Source of the DNA: Vreelandella subglaciescola
GTDB lineage: Bacteria; Pseudomonadota; Gammaproteobacteria; Pseudomonadales; Halomonadaceae
Length of the DNA stretch: 64,000 nucleotides
Assembly (NCBI RefSeq): GCF_900142895.1
Contig: NZ_LT670847.1
Location: 2,046,001 to 2,110,000, forward strand
Reading direction: 5' to 3'
A model generated the notes under the pieces. That model worked only from the letters and a program-made list of their open reading frames with translations. It was not told where the DNA came from and made no database searches. Position numbers and translations under genes: made by a program. Shown here one piece after another: positions 18,142 through 30,889 of the stretch; within the stretch, counting starts at the first letter, position 1; the number at the start of each line of letters is the position of its first letter.

Positions 18142-18170
18142 ATTGTAGAGCCTTCCTGCGCCAGGTGCAA
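18142..18170 (-). promoter_or_regulatory. rpmH: Sigma-70 promoter of rpmH
   Basis: On the minus strand: -35 TTGCAC (18165-18170), exactly 17 bp, -10 TACAAT (18142-18147), about 100 bp before the rpmH start. Near-consensus spacing and sequence fit a strong ribosomal-protein promoter. Confidence 0.75.
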
Positions 18171-18179
18171 TTTTTCCTT

Positions 18180-18588
18180 GCCGATATTGTTCAGCCGGCA
18201 GCTGCCGTGGCGGAAAAGCGTCCGCTGGATTCAGCCAATATTCACCCGCAATGCCGTGCAATAGTTACTATTATATAAGATAACTAATGCTGTTATTAAT
18301 GGTGGGGATAATAATTGTGGATAAGCTTATTTTAACAAATTTAATCAAAGGGTTATTGGCATAAAAAATCTGTGTAAAAGCGTTGGAAAAGCAGCGCGAA
18401 AACTGTGATGAGGCGGTGAACGGTTCAGGATAAGTCGAGAAATTGCCAAGTTGTCCGCAGTTTATCACCCAGTAGTGTCACGGTTTCCAAGAGACTTGTC
18501 CACAGGCCGGAAAGGCCGCATTCGCGTGTGGATAACAGGGGCTTTGGGCGCTACAATGGCCGGCCTTTTTCAACCGATGGTGAAATGA
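18180..18588. other. Chromosomal replication origin (oriC) region
   Basis: The 544-bp gap between rpmH and dnaA holds no gene. It contains an A+T-rich stretch (about 18262-18370, a likely unwinding element) and DnaA boxes: TGTGGATAA at 18316-18324 and 18527-18535 (both perfect, reverse orientation) and TTGTCCACA at 18496-18504 (one mismatch). Placement between rpmH and dnaA matches oriC of Pseudomonas and relatives. The box at 18527-18535 lies just upstream of a TACAAT at 18552-18557, a possible dnaA -10 element, consistent with DnaA autoregulation. Confidence 0.8.
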
Positions 18589-20067
18589 GTGTCGCTCGCG
18601 CTTTGGCATCAGTGTCTGGACTATTTGCAAGATGAGCTTAGCTCCCAGCAGTTCAACACCTGGATACGCCCGCTGCAGGCAGAACAGGGCGAGGCCAACG
18701 AGCTTTGCCTGCTCGCGCCGAACCGCTTTGTGCGTGACTGGGTGAGCGACAAATATGCCAGGCGAATCAGCGAGCTCATGCGCGAGCTGGCACCCGCCAA
18801 ACCGCCCAAGGTAAGCCTGAGCGTGGGCAGCCGTCGCACCGCCGCCGCCGCTGCCCCGCAGACGCGTAATCTGGGGCACCCGGTCTCGGCCACACCTGCC
18901 GGGCAACGCGCGCCGGCGGTGCATACCTCGCCGCGCGGATCGACCCGGGGTAATCATGGTAATGATCGTGAAATCAATCGCTTAAGCCAGCAAACGGGGC
19001 ATCGTCAGGGCGAGCGTCAGGTACAGGTGGAAGGTGGTCTTAAACACGGCAGTGGACTTAACCCGAACTTCACCTTTGATACCTTTGTCGAGGGTAAGTC
19101 CAACCAGTTGGCACGGGCGGCGTCGCGTCAGGTGTCGGAAAACCCCGGCGGGGCATATAATCCGTTGTTTTTGTACGGCGGTGTGGGGCTGGGTAAAACG
19201 CACCTGATGCATGCCGTTGGCAATGCCCTGGCAGAGCGCCGGGAAAATGCGCAGGTGATATATCTGCACTCCGAGCGTTTCGTTGCCGACATGGTCAAGG
19301 CCCTGCAGCTCAATGCCATCAACGATTTCAAGCGTTTTTACCGTAGCGTTGATGCGCTGCTGATCGATGATATTCAGTTTTTTGCCGGTAAGGAGCGTTC
19401 GCAGGAAGAGTTCTTTCATACGTTCAACGCGCTGCTTGAAGGCGGCCAGCAGATGATCCTGACCTCTGATCGCTACCCCAAGGAAATCAACGGCGTTGAA
19501 GAGCGCTTGAAATCGCGTTTTGGCTGGGGGTTAACGGTGGCCATCGAGCCGCCTGAGCTTGAAACTCGGGTAGCTATCTTGATGAAAAAGGCCGATCAGG
19601 CCAAAGTAGACCTGCCCCACGACGCGGCCTTTTTCATTGGGCAAAAAATTCGCTCTAACGTGCGCGAGCTTGAGGGTGCACTGAAAAAAGTCATCGCCGA
19701 CTCACATTTTATGGGTAAACCCATTACCCCGGACTTTATTCGCGAATCACTGAAGGATCTGCTCGCCCTGCAGGATAAGCAGGTGGGCGTGGATAACATC
19801 CAGCGTACGGTGGCCGAGTACTATAAAATTAAGGTGTCGGATTTGCTTTCCAAGCGGCGTTCGCGCTCGGTGGCTCGCCCGCGTCAGATGGCCATGGCGT
19901 TGGCTAAAGAGCTGACCAACCATAGTCTTCCTGAAATTGGCGATGCCTTTGGCGGGCGCGATCACACTACGGTGCTTCACGCCTGCCGTAAGATAAAATC
20001 GCTGCAGGAAGAGAGCGCCGATATCCGCGAAGACTACAAAAATCTGCTGCGCCTGTTGACCAGTTAA
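18589..20067 (+). CDS. dnaA: DnaA, chromosomal replication initiator
   Basis: 492 residues from a GTG start; the ATG 4 nt upstream is out of frame. Domain I ([22 protein letters not shown]), a long Gln/Arg-rich linker (about 85-165), an AAA+ domain with Walker [10 protein letters not shown] near residue 197 and Walker [13 protein letters not shown], and domain IV with the DnaA signature around [15 protein letters not shown]. It binds the boxes in the adjacent origin and melts it. It begins the dnaA-dnaN-recF-gyrB block. Confidence 0.97.
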   Translation: MSLALWHQCLDYLQDELSSQQFNTWIRPLQAEQGEANELCLLAPNRFVRDWVSDKYARRISELMRELAPAKPPKVSLSVGSRRTAAAAAPQTRNLGHPVSATPAGQRAPAVHTSPRGSTRGNHGNDREINRLSQQTGHRQGERQVQVEGGLKHGSGLNPNFTFDTFVEGKSNQLARAASRQVSENPGGAYNPLFLYGGVGLGKTHLMHAVGNALAERRENAQVIYLHSERFVADMVKALQLNAINDFKRFYRSVDALLIDDIQFFAGKERSQEEFFHTFNALLEGGQQMILTSDRYPKEINGVEERLKSRFGWGLTVAIEPPELETRVAILMKKADQAKVDLPHDAAFFIGQKIRSNVRELEGALKKVIADSHFMGKPITPDFIRESLKDLLALQDKQVGVDNIQRTVAEYYKIKVSDLLSKRRSRSVARPRQMAMALAKELTNHSLPEIGDAFGGRDHTTVLHACRKIKSLQEESADIREDYKNLLRLLTS

Positions 20068-20117
20068 TTCCTCTTATCGCCCAGGATAAAAACCCTCAAG
20101 TCAAAACCGGAGTGTTG

Positions 20118-21221
20118 ATGAAATTTTCCATTTCCCGAGAAGCACTGCTGCGGCCGTTAACGCTGGTAGCCGGCGTGGTAGAGCGCCGCCAGACGCTGCC
20201 GGTGCTTGCCAACGTGCTGATTGAAGTTGACGGCGATCAGGTCGCCCTGACCGGCACCGACCTTGAGGTGGAGCTGATTGGCCGCACCGTGGCAAACGCC
20301 GTTGAGCAGCAGGGCGCGGCCACCGTGCCGGCGCGCAAGCTGATGGATATCTGCAAGTCGCTGCCCGAGCAGGCCGATATCCAGCTGGCGGTGGAAGAAA
20401 GCCGCGTGGTGCTGAAAAGTGGCCGCTCTAGCTTTACGCTGGCGTCGCTGCCGGCAGCCGAATTTCCCAGTATTGAAGACACCGACGCCGGCCAGGAATT
20501 GAGCGTACCGAGAGGCACGCTTAAGCGCCTTATCGAAAGCACCGCGTTTGCCATGGCGCAGCAGGACGTGCGCTATTACCTGAACGGCATGCTGCTAGAA
20601 ATACAGCATAATCTACTGCGTACCGTGGCAACGGATGGGCACCGCCTGGCAATGTGCTCCCGGGATGTGGACATTAACGTAGCGCAGCCGCACAAGCTGA
20701 TCGTGCCGCGTAAAGGCGTATTAGAGCTTGTCCGCCTGCTCGACGACAGCGACGAGCCGGTGAGCCTGAAGCTGGGCGCTACCCATGTGCGCGCCCACAC
20801 CGGGGACTTCACCTTCACCTCGAAGCTGATTGACGGCAAATTTCCCGACTACGAGCGCGTGGTGCCGCGTAATGGCGATAAAGTGATGCTGGCCGAGCGC
20901 GCCGAGCTGCGTCAGGTGCTGTCGCGCACGGCGATCTTGTCCAACGAAAAGTACCGCGGCGTACGCCTGTATCTAGAGCCCGGGAACCTCAAGGTGATGG
21001 CGAATAACCTCGAGCATGAAGAAGCCGAAGCGAGCGTTGCCGTCGAGTATGACGGCCCGGCGATGGAAATGGGCTTCAACGTCGGCTACCTGATTGACGT
21101 GATGAGCATACTTGGCGAAGACCGCGTGCAGATGACCCTGGCCGACCCCAACAGCAGTGCGCTACTGGAAGAGCCGGGCGGCGGCGATGCGCTTTACGTG
21201 GTTATGCCCATGCGGCTATAA
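20118..21221 (+). CDS. dnaN: DnaN, DNA polymerase III sliding clamp
   Basis: 367 residues from ATG at 20118, which has a GGAG site 8 nt upstream; a GTG two codons earlier is less likely. The protein begins MKFSISREALLRPL and ends with the conserved VVMPMRL. Three clamp domains of the beta-ring fold fit the length exactly. It tethers Pol III and recruits repair factors. It follows dnaA by 50 nt. Confidence 0.97.
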   Translation: MKFSISREALLRPLTLVAGVVERRQTLPVLANVLIEVDGDQVALTGTDLEVELIGRTVANAVEQQGAATVPARKLMDICKSLPEQADIQLAVEESRVVLKSGRSSFTLASLPAAEFPSIEDTDAGQELSVPRGTLKRLIESTAFAMAQQDVRYYLNGMLLEIQHNLLRTVATDGHRLAMCSRDVDINVAQPHKLIVPRKGVLELVRLLDDSDEPVSLKLGATHVRAHTGDFTFTSKLIDGKFPDYERVVPRNGDKVMLAERAELRQVLSRTAILSNEKYRGVRLYLEPGNLKVMANNLEHEEAEASVAVEYDGPAMEMGFNVGYLIDVMSILGEDRVQMTLADPNSSALLEEPGGGDALYVVMPMRL

Positions 21222-21308
21222 AAGCGCCTCACTGCTGATCGCTGACGGCGTCTCTTTACCGGGGGCGCCGTCTTTGTGTTTTTATCGGACATCCAAAAGC
21301 GCCCCAAA

Positions 21309-22451
21309 ATGAGCATTGAACAGCTAAGCTTTCACGGGCTGCGTAATCTACAGCCGTTTACTCTGCACCCCGGCGCGGGTATCAATCTGATTAGCGGTGC
21401 TAACGGCAGCGGCAAGACTAGCCTGCTGGAAGGTATTCATATTTTGGGCATGGGGCGCTCTTTTCGCACCCGCCAGATAAAAAACGCGATCCAGCACGAT
21501 GCCGGCGAGCTGACGCTTTTCGGGCGGCTGGCCGGCGAACACGGCGGTAGTGCCACGACGCTTGGCGTGCGCCGGCTCAGAGACGAGCGTGAGCTGGAGC
21601 TGCGCTTGAGGGGCGAGCGGCCTGCGCGCCTTTCCGACATGGTGGAAGCCTTGCCGCTTCAGCTGATTAATCCCGATGCCTTTCGGCTGCTTGAAGGCTC
21701 ACCGGCAGGACGGCGAGAATTTCTCGACTGGGGAGTGTTTCACGTGAAACATGAGTTTCTTACCGGCTGGAAGCGTACTCGCCGGGCGCTGAAACATCGG
21801 AATGCCCTTCTCAGGCGTGGTAGAATAGACGCTAAACAACTGGATGCGTGGGAGCACGAGCTGGCCACCTGGGGCGAGCAGGTTGATCAGTTGCGCCGAG
21901 ACTGGTTCAGCGCGTTTTTACCGGTGTTTGAGCAGACCCTTAGCGCGCTACTGCCGCTTGAAGGGTTAAGCCTGCACTACGCTCGCGGTTGGGATAAAAA
22001 GCGCTCGCTGAGCGAGGTGCTGCGTGCCGCACGCGCGAGCGATGAACACATGGGGTTTACCCAGCAGGGGCCGCAGCGTGCTGACCTGCGCATCCGGGTC
22101 AATAAAAAGCCGGCGATCGAGGTTCTTTCCAGAGGCCAGCAGAAGCTGGTAGTCAGTGCACTAAAGCTGGCTCAGGGCCGGTTTCTGGAAAGCACTTTAG
22201 AACCTGGCACCGCAGGGCGGCACTGCGTTTATCTTATCGATGACTTGCCCGCAGAGCTTGATGACTACCATCAACAGCGTTTCTGCGAGCTGCTTGAATC
22301 GATGCAGTGCCAGGCATTTATTACCAGCGTTGAACCGAACGCCTTGCACAACCGCTGGCTTCCCGACACGCCCGTCACTATGTTTCACGTGAAACATAAA
22401 GGCTCAGGGGAGCCGGGTCAGCCGGGATTAAGCCGGCTGGTGGAAGGCTAG
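21309..22451 (+). CDS. recF: RecF, recombination mediator ATPase
   Basis: 380 residues from ATG at 21309 (MSIEQLSFHGLRNLQPF); the open frame reaches 11 codons further up. It has Walker A GANGSGKTS near residue 35, an SRGQQKL signature-type loop and a Walker B-type VYLIDDLPAELD. RecF loads RecA at gaps with RecO and RecR. Two parS sites are embedded in the coding sequence; each is read as FHVKH, the first at the conserved DWGVFHV position and the second in the C-terminal tail. Confidence 0.95.
   Translation: MSIEQLSFHGLRNLQPFTLHPGAGINLISGANGSGKTSLLEGIHILGMGRSFRTRQIKNAIQHDAGELTLFGRLAGEHGGSATTLGVRRLRDERELELRLRGERPARLSDMVEALPLQLINPDAFRLLEGSPAGRREFLDWGVFHVKHEFLTGWKRTRRALKHRNALLRRGRIDAKQLDAWEHELATWGEQVDQLRRDWFSAFLPVFEQTLSALLPLEGLSLHYARGWDKKRSLSEVLRAARASDEHMGFTQQGPQRADLRIRVNKKPAIEVLSRGQQKLVVSALKLAQGRFLESTLEPGTAGRHCVYLIDDLPAELDDYHQQRFCELLESMQCQAFITSVEPNALHNRWLPDTPVTMFHVKHKGSGEPGQPGLSRLVEG
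21736..21751. promoter_or_regulatory. parS site 1 (inside recF)
   Basis: Perfect 16-bp palindrome TGTTTCACGTGAAACA, the ParB-binding centromere sequence shared across bacteria. It lies within recF and is translated as part of GVFHVKH. Confidence 0.93.
22381..22396. promoter_or_regulatory. parS site 2 (3' end of recF)
   Basis: Second perfect TGTTTCACGTGAAACA, in the last 24 codons of recF, read as MFHVKH in the non-conserved tail of the protein. Confidence 0.93.
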
Positions 22452-24911
<2,460 letters not shown>

Positions 24912-24936
24912 AGCTGACGCGCTGGGACTGGAAGAA

Positions 24937-24952
24937 TGTTTCACGTGAAACA
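24937..24952. promoter_or_regulatory. parS site 3 (downstream of gyrB)
   Basis: Perfect TGTTTCACGTGAAACA, 26 nt after the gyrB stop and before the shared terminator. Confidence 0.93.
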
Positions 24953-25010
24953 TTAATTCCTCAGTTCGTATAAACAGCCCGCATAAACAGCTTGGGATGA
25001 GCCCCGAAGC

Positions 25011-25041
25011 AAAAGCGCCGCTTTCATAGCGGCGCTTTTTT
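25011..25041. terminator. Bidirectional terminator between gyrB and gmhB
   Basis: Stem AAAAGCGCCGCT / AGCGGCGCTTTT with a 5-nt loop and T-runs on both strands, placed between two convergent genes. Confidence 0.88.
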
Positions 25042-25625
25042 TATGCCAATAACCAATCGGCAAACGCGGCAAGATCGTCAAACACGGGAGTGTCCTCAGC
25101 GTATTGGCGTTTTTCTTCGGTGCGGCTGCCTTTGCCAGTGCGCACTAGCACCGATCGACAGCCGGCGGTTTCGCTGGCCTGAAGGTCGCGTAGGCTATCA
25201 CCGACCATCCAGCTGCCTGAAAGCGTGGGTAGCGCCAACGCATCCTGTATTTGGTAAAGCAGGCCCGGCAGCGGTTTGCGGCAGTCGCAGCCGTCTTCGG
25301 GGCCGTGGGGGCAGTAGGCAATGCCGCTTAGCTGCCCGCCGGCGTTCTCGACCAGTTCAGTTAAGTGTGCGTGCATTTGCTCGAGCGCCGCGTCGTTGAA
25401 GTAGCCCCGTGCGATACCCGACTGGTTGGTGGCTATCGCCACGGCGTAGCCGGCGCGCGATAGCCGCGCGATAGCGGCTATCGCGCTGGGGTAGGGGATG
25501 AACTCGGCCAGCGATTTCACGTAGGCGTCGGAGTCGTGGTTGATCACGCCGTCGCGGTCGAGAACGATAAGACGGTCGGGGCAGGCTGAAGAGTGGGGCG
25601 GTGGAGCGTCAGGATTCTGTGTCAT
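25041..25625 (-). CDS. gmhB: GmhB, heptose-1,7-bisphosphate 7-phosphatase
   Basis: 194 residues of the HAD superfamily: nucleophile motif VLDRDGVIN, ATNQSGIARGYF, the zinc-binding loop CPHGPEDGCDCRKP and MVGDSLRDLQAS. GmhB removes the 7-phosphate from D-glycero-D-manno-heptose 1,7-bisphosphate on the way to ADP-heptose for LPS core. It lies next to glyS/glyQ, and hldD and waaF are 3-5 kb away, so three steps of heptose use are near each other. Confidence 0.92.
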   Translation of the reverse strand: MTQNPDAPPPHSSACPDRLIVLDRDGVINHDSDAYVKSLAEFIPYPSAIAAIARLSRAGYAVAIATNQSGIARGYFNDAALEQMHAHLTELVENAGGQLSGIAYCPHGPEDGCDCRKPLPGLLYQIQDALALPTLSGSWMVGDSLRDLQASETAGCRSVLVRTGKGSRTEEKRQYAEDTPVFDDLAAFADWLLA

Positions 25626-25645
25626 AAAAAGGAAGCATCCAAAAG

Positions 25646-25661
25646 TGTTTCACGTGAAACA
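25646..25661. promoter_or_regulatory. parS site 4 (upstream of gmhB)
   Basis: Perfect TGTTTCACGTGAAACA in the short gap between glyS and gmhB, 21 nt before the gmhB start, so ParB binding could touch gmhB expression. Confidence 0.93.
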
Positions 25662-25674
25662 TGATGTCGAAAAA

Positions 25675-25701
25675 CAAAAAAGCCCGGCATAACGCCGGGC
25701 T
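25675..25701 (-). terminator. Rho-independent terminator of glyQ-glyS
   Basis: On the minus strand AAGCCCGGC-GTTA-TGCCGGGCTT followed by TTTTTG, 43 nt after the glyS stop. Confidence 0.85.
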
Positions 25702-25743
25702 TACTGTTGGGTGTGTCGTCAGGCTTTTGCCCGGTGGCAACGA

Positions 25744-27810
25744 CTACTGCGGCAGTTCGGAGATATCGGCGACTTCGAGGAACAGCGCCTGAAGGTTTGC
25801 CAGCAGCGCCAGACGGTTGTGGCGTACGGCGTCATCGTCGGCCATCACCATAACCTGATCAAAGAAGTTGTCGACCGGCTCGCGCAGCGTCGCCAGCGCG
25901 TCCAGCGCTTCCATATAGTGGCCGCTGGCCAGCAGCGGGGCAACGCTTTCGCGGCGGTTACCCAGCGCCTGATACAGCGTTTTTTCGGCGTCTTCGCCGA
26001 GCAGCTCAGCGTTGACCAGAGTCGAGCCATCGTGCTCCTGCTTGGCCAGAATGTTGGACACGCGCTTGTTGGCAGCGGCCAACGCAGCGGCTTCGTCGCG
26101 CTGGGCGAATGCCTTGACGGCCTGCAGGCGGCGGGCAAAATCCAGCGGCTTGGTCACTGGGCGTTTGCGCACGGCCAGATACATCTCGGCGCTGATGCCG
26201 TCGTCCTGCCCCCAGGAGCGGAAACGGTCGAGCATGTAGGTGAGCACGTCGTCGACCAGCGTATCGGCCTTGGGCAGGTTGCTGTGCTGTTCGGTGGCCA
26301 GGGTCAACAGCTCGCGCAGGTCGAGATCCAACTCGCCCTTGACCAGCGTGTTGATCACCGCGATGGACGCACGGCGCAGGGCAAACGGATCCTTGGCGCC
26401 GGTGGGGCGCTGGCCGATGCCGAAAATGCCCGTCAGCGTATCCAGCCGGTCGGCCAGTGCCAGCGCTTTGCCGGTGGGCGTTTGCGCAATGGCATCGCTG
26501 GCAAAACGTGGCAGGTACTGCTCTTCCAGCGCCACGGCGACGCTTTCCGCCTCGCCGTCCCGGGCGGCGTAGTAGCGGCCCATGATGCCCTGCAGCTCGG
26601 CAAACTCCTGCACCATTTCGGTGACCAGGTCGCACTTGGCCAGCTGCGTGGCGCGCTTGGCGTGGGCCACGTCGCCGCCGATTTTCTCAGCGATAAACGA
26701 GGCTACCGCTGCGCTGCGGCGTGCCTTATCGGCAAGCGTGCCCAGCTTGTGCTGAAACACCATGTCGTTTAGCGCGGGCAGGCGGCTAGCCAGCGTGCGC
26801 TTGCGGTCGGTGTCGAAAAAGAATACCGCATCGGCCAGGCGCGGGCGGATGACTTTCTCGTTGCCGGCAATCACCTGATCGGGATCCTGGCTTTCGATGT
26901 TGGCCACGGTAATGAACAGCGGCTCGAGCTTGCCGTTTTCATCAAGCAGGTGGAAGTACTTCTGGTTGGCCTTCATTGAAGAAATCAGGCATTCCGCCGG
27001 CACCTCAAGAAAACGCGGATCGAAGCTGCCGGTTAGCGCTACCGGCCACTCGACCAGGCCGCTGACTTCGGTCAAAAGGGCCTCGTCGATCACCGCGGTG
27101 GCCTCATTCACTTCGGCCTCGGCCAGCACCTGCTCGCGGATGCGCTCGCGGCGGCGCTGGCGGTCGGCCAGCACGTAGGCGTTTTCAAGCGCGCGCAGAT
27201 AGTCGTCAGCGTGCTCAAGCGCAATGGCATCGGGGGCGTGAAAACGGTGGCCATAGGTGGTGCGGCCGGCCGTTAGCCCCAGCGCTTGGGCGGGGACAAC
27301 GTCGCGGCCGTAAAGCGCCACCAGCCAGTGGACGGGGCGAGAAAACTCGATGCGTGAGTCGCCCCAACGCATGTACTTGGGCACCGGCAGCGCGGCGATG
27401 GCTTTATCGAGAATCTCGGGCAGCAGCGCATTGATGCTCTCGCCAGTCTGCTGCTCGCGAAAGCCCAGCCAGGTGCCCTTGGCGGTGTCCAGCTCAATCA
27501 GCGCCTCGACGCTTACGCCACAGGAGCGGGCGAAGCCTTCGGCGGCTTTGGTCGGCGCGCCGTCCTTGTAAGCGGCGGCGAGGGCCGGGCCGCGGCGCTC
27601 AACCTCGCGGTCGGGCTGCTTGGCGGCAAGCTCGGTGACCTGCACTGCCAGCCGGCGCGGTGAAGCCAGCGCAATCACCTCGGCAAAGGGGATGTCGGCG
27701 GCTTCCAGGCCGCGTTTGATGCCGTCGGCAAAGGCGTCCGACAGCGCATCAAGGGCGATCGGCGGCAGCTCTTCGGTGCCCAGTTCGAGCAACAGCGTAT
27801 CAACGGTCAT
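25744..27810 (-). CDS. glyS: Glycine-tRNA ligase beta subunit
   Basis: 688 residues from ATG at 27810, near the 689 of E. coli. It starts with the conserved LLLELGTEELPP and contains ASPRRLAV and PLVKYFHLL-like segments (here KANQKYFHLLDENG). The frame is open far upstream, but the chosen ATG shares one base with the glyQ stop (TAATG), which fixes the start by coupling. The beta subunit supplies tRNA binding in the alpha2beta2 enzyme. Confidence 0.96.
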   Translation of the reverse strand: MTVDTLLLELGTEELPPIALDALSDAFADGIKRGLEAADIPFAEVIALASPRRLAVQVTELAAKQPDREVERRGPALAAAYKDGAPTKAAEGFARSCGVSVEALIELDTAKGTWLGFREQQTGESINALLPEILDKAIAALPVPKYMRWGDSRIEFSRPVHWLVALYGRDVVPAQALGLTAGRTTYGHRFHAPDAIALEHADDYLRALENAYVLADRQRRRERIREQVLAEAEVNEATAVIDEALLTEVSGLVEWPVALTGSFDPRFLEVPAECLISSMKANQKYFHLLDENGKLEPLFITVANIESQDPDQVIAGNEKVIRPRLADAVFFFDTDRKRTLASRLPALNDMVFQHKLGTLADKARRSAAVASFIAEKIGGDVAHAKRATQLAKCDLVTEMVQEFAELQGIMGRYYAARDGEAESVAVALEEQYLPRFASDAIAQTPTGKALALADRLDTLTGIFGIGQRPTGAKDPFALRRASIAVINTLVKGELDLDLRELLTLATEQHSNLPKADTLVDDVLTYMLDRFRSWGQDDGISAEMYLAVRKRPVTKPLDFARRLQAVKAFAQRDEAAALAAANKRVSNILAKQEHDGSTLVNAELLGEDAEKTLYQALGNRRESVAPLLASGHYMEALDALATLREPVDNFFDQVMVMADDDAVRHNRLALLANLQALFLEVADISELPQ

Positions 27811-28769
27811 TATACGTCTCCCTGATCGGCCAAGAGTTCGGTGCGCAGCGCCTCGGGCGCCAGCGGGAAGCCCGCGGCGCGGCGCGAGGCTAAATACGCG
27901 CTGGCCACGTTGCGGGCCAGGGTGCGCACACGCAGGATGAAGCGCTGGCGTTCGGTGACCGAGATCGCATGGCGGGCATCCAGCAGGTTGAAGGTGTGCG
28001 AGGCCTTGAGCACCTGCTCGTAGGCGGGTAGCGGCAGCTCGACCTCGAGCAGCCGGGTGCACTCGCCTTCCTGATGGTCAAAGGCTTTGAACAGGTAGTC
28101 GACGTCGGCGTGCTCGAAGTTGTAGGTGGACTGCTCGCGCTCGTTTTGCAGGTAAACGTCGCCGTAGGTCACCTTGCTGCCGTCGGGAGCCACCGCCCAG
28201 ACCAGGTCGTAGACGCTATCGACGTCCTGCAGGTACATGGCGATGCGCTCAAGGCCGTAGGTCAGCTCGCCGGTCACGGGGTAGCATTCAATCCCGCCTG
28301 CCTGCTGAAAGTAGGTAAACTGGGTGACTTCCATGCCGTTGAGCCAGATTTCCCAACCCAGGCCCCAGGCCCCCAGCGTGGGCGATTCCCAGTTGTCTTC
28401 GACAAAGCGCACGTCGTGGACCAGCGGGTCGAGCCCCAGGTGCTCCAGCGAGCCCAGGTATAAATCCTGAAAATGGCTGGGTGAAGGCTTCATGACCACC
28501 TGAAACTGGTAGTAGTGCTGCAGGCGGTTGGGGTTCTCGCCGTAGCGGCCGTCGGTGGGGCGGCGCGACGGCTGGACGTAGGCGGCATTCCAGCTTTCCG
28601 GGCCGATGGAGCGCAGGAAGGTGGCGGGGTGGAAGGTCCCCGCGCCGACTTCCATATCCAGCGGCTGGAGCACGACGCAGCCCTGCTCGGCCCAATATTG
28701 CTGCAGGGCAAGGATTAAGCCTTGAAACGTCGACACGTCGGGTGTCGAGCCATTGGTTGAAACACTCAT
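27810..28769 (-). CDS. glyQ: Glycine-tRNA ligase alpha subunit
   Basis: 319 residues from ATG at 28769. The catalytic class II core is unmistakable: [34 protein letters not shown] and [19 protein letters not shown]. The open frame continues about 80 codons upstream, but homology begins just after the chosen Met. It is the first gene of glyQ-glyS and is divergent from hldD with about 105 nt between them. Confidence 0.96.
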   Translation of the reverse strand: MSVSTNGSTPDVSTFQGLILALQQYWAEQGCVVLQPLDMEVGAGTFHPATFLRSIGPESWNAAYVQPSRRPTDGRYGENPNRLQHYYQFQVVMKPSPSHFQDLYLGSLEHLGLDPLVHDVRFVEDNWESPTLGAWGLGWEIWLNGMEVTQFTYFQQAGGIECYPVTGELTYGLERIAMYLQDVDSVYDLVWAVAPDGSKVTYGDVYLQNEREQSTYNFEHADVDYLFKAFDHQEGECTRLLEVELPLPAYEQVLKASHTFNLLDARHAISVTERQRFILRVRTLARNVASAYLASRRAAGFPLAPEALRTELLADQGDV

Positions 28770-28875
28770 CGAAGCACACCGTTGACCATGAATTAAGAGG
28801 GCGTCAAGTATACAATTCATGGCAGAGGGGATATAGGCGCACGGCTTTAATGCCGCTACATAACGAGGAGACCGC

Positions 28876-29832
28876 ATGATTGTCGTCACAGGCGGCGCCG
28901 GGTTTATCGGTGCCAATATTGTAAAAGCGCTCAACGCGCGCGGGCGTACCGACATCATGGTGGTGGATGACCTGCGCGACGGCACCAAGTTCGTCAACCT
29001 GGCCGACTGCACGCTGGCCGACTACCGCGACAAGGACGACTTTATAAAAAGCGTTGAGGCAGCGCTGCGCGGCGAGCCGCATGATTTGCCGAGCATCGAG
29101 GCGGTGTTTCACGAAGGCGCCTGCTCGGATACCACCGAGTGGGACGGGCGCTTCATGCTGCAAAACAACTACGCCTACTCCAAGACGCTGCTGAACTACT
29201 GCGACCACCACGGCATTGCCTTTTTGTACGCGTCGTCGGCGGCCACCTACGGCGGCAGCAGCGTGTTCAAGGAGGCCCCCGAATTTGAAAAGCCGCTCAA
29301 CGTTTACGGCTACTCCAAGCTTTTGTTTGACCAGCACGTGCGCCAGCGCTGGCACGATTTGACCACCCAGGTGGTGGGCTTTCGCTACTTCAACGTCTAC
29401 GGCCCGCGCGAGCAGCACAAGGACAAGATGGCAAGCGTGGCCTACCACAACCACCGGCAGGTGCGTAACGGCGAAAACCTCAAGCTGTTTGGCGCCTACG
29501 ACGGCTATGAAGCGGGGATGCAAAGCCGCGATTTCGTCTACGTGGGTGACGTGGTGGACGTCAACCTGTGGTTTCTGGACCACCCCGAGCGCTCGGGCAT
29601 CTTCAACCTGGGCACCGGCCGGGCCGAGCCGTTCAAGGCCATTGGCGAGGCGGTCACGGACTTTTACGGGCGCGGCCAGATCGACTACATCGACTTCCCC
29701 GACGAGCTCAAAGGCCGTTACCAGAGTTACACCCGGGCGGATATCGAACACCTGCGCGAGACGGGCTGCGACGTGGAGTTCAAGACCGTGGCCGAAGGCG
29801 TCAAGGCATACCTGGAGTGGCTGAATGGCTGA
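28876..29832 (+). CDS. hldD: HldD, ADP-L-glycero-D-manno-heptose 6-epimerase
   Basis: 318 residues of the extended SDR family: NAD(P) motif [13 protein letters not shown] at the N-terminus, the Ser and YxxxK catalytic residues ([17 protein letters not shown]), and [13 protein letters not shown]. It epimerises ADP-D,D-heptose to the L,D form used in LPS inner core. A GAGGAG ribosome site precedes the ATG. It overlaps waaF by 8 nt. Confidence 0.94.
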   Translation: MIVVTGGAGFIGANIVKALNARGRTDIMVVDDLRDGTKFVNLADCTLADYRDKDDFIKSVEAALRGEPHDLPSIEAVFHEGACSDTTEWDGRFMLQNNYAYSKTLLNYCDHHGIAFLYASSAATYGGSSVFKEAPEFEKPLNVYGYSKLLFDQHVRQRWHDLTTQVVGFRYFNVYGPREQHKDKMASVAYHNHRQVRNGENLKLFGAYDGYEAGMQSRDFVYVGDVVDVNLWFLDHPERSGIFNLGTGRAEPFKAIGEAVTDFYGRGQIDYIDFPDELKGRYQSYTRADIEHLRETGCDVEFKTVAEGVKAYLEWLNG

Positions 29833-30886
29833 TACGGCAAAGCGCCTGCTGGTGGTTGGCCCCTCCTGGGTGGGCGACATGGTGATGGCACAAAGCCTGT
29901 TCATCACGCTGAAAAAGCGTTATCCCGGCGCCACCATTGGGGTGGTGGCGCCGGCGTGGTCAGAGCCCATCCTGGCGCGCATGCCCGAAGTCGACGAAGT
30001 GCTGACGCTGGCCGTGGGCCACGGCGAGTTTGGCTGGGGGGAACGGCTCGCGCTGGCGCGGCGCATTAAGGGGCGTTTTGACCGCGCGATTGTGCTGCCG
30101 CGCTCGTGGAAGTCCGCACTGGTACCGTTTTTGGCGCGTATCCCTGAACGGGTAGGATTTCTGGGCGAGCAGCGCTACGGTCTTTTAACCGAGCGCCGGA
30201 CGTTGGATAAAAGCGTGCTCGACCAAACGGTCAAGCGTTTTGTCTCGTTGGGATTGCCCGCGGATGAAGCGGCTAGCGGCGCTTTTGAGCTTCCTACGCC
30301 GCGCCTTGAGGTCGGCGGGGATGCTCAGGTCAGTCGTCTTTGCCAACGCTTGGGGCTGTCTGCGCGCCCGGCCATCGGCATGATGCCCGGTGCGGAGTTT
30401 GGGCCGGCCAAGCAGTGGCCGCTGAGCTACTTTCACGAGCTGGCCGCGCGGCTGATCGAAGACGGCTTTGAGGTGCGCATCTTCGGCGGGCCCAAGGATC
30501 ACCCGGCGGGCGAAGAGATTGTTGCAACGCTTACGCACGCGCATAACCTGTGCGGGGCAACCTCGCTTGCCGACGCGGTAGACCTGCTGGCCGACTGCGG
30601 CCAGGTGGTGACCAACGACTCCGGCCTGATGCACGTGGCGGCCGCCGTGGGCACCCGGGTGCAGGCGATTTACGGCTCCTCAACGCCGGCCTACACGCCG
30701 CCGCTAACCGATAACGCGCACATTCACTATCTGGCGCTTTGGTGCTCGCCGTGCTTCCAGCGCGTCTGCCCGCTGGGGCATACCAACTGCCTGAAGCACT
30801 TAAGCGCCGAGCGGGTTTACCGAGCGGTGATCGAGGACGCCGCCAACGAGGCGGTGATAACACCGATAGGCGGTACTGCCGAGTAA
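29825..30886 (+). CDS. waaF: WaaF, ADP-heptose:LPS heptosyltransferase II
   Basis: 353 residues of glycosyltransferase family 9: N-terminal [19 protein letters not shown], a [12 protein letters not shown] motif and [14 protein letters not shown] near the C-terminus, which contacts ADP-heptose. It adds the second heptose of the LPS core. Co-transcribed with hldD through an 8-nt overlap; it converges on opgB with 3 nt between stops. Confidence 0.92.
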   Translation: MADTAKRLLVVGPSWVGDMVMAQSLFITLKKRYPGATIGVVAPAWSEPILARMPEVDEVLTLAVGHGEFGWGERLALARRIKGRFDRAIVLPRSWKSALVPFLARIPERVGFLGEQRYGLLTERRTLDKSVLDQTVKRFVSLGLPADEAASGAFELPTPRLEVGGDAQVSRLCQRLGLSARPAIGMMPGAEFGPAKQWPLSYFHELAARLIEDGFEVRIFGGPKDHPAGEEIVATLTHAHNLCGATSLADAVDLLADCGQVVTNDSGLMHVAAAVGTRVQAIYGSSTPAYTPPLTDNAHIHYLALWCSPCFQRVCPLGHTNCLKHLSAERVYRAVIEDAANEAVITPIGGTAE

Positions 30887-30889
30887 CGG

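Noticed and set aside
25711..26772. 353-residue plus-strand frame
   Set aside because: Opposite to glyS; amino acid composition typical of a shadow frame.
28804..29907. 367-residue minus-strand frame
   Set aside because: Fully opposite to hldD, which has all SDR catalytic motifs.
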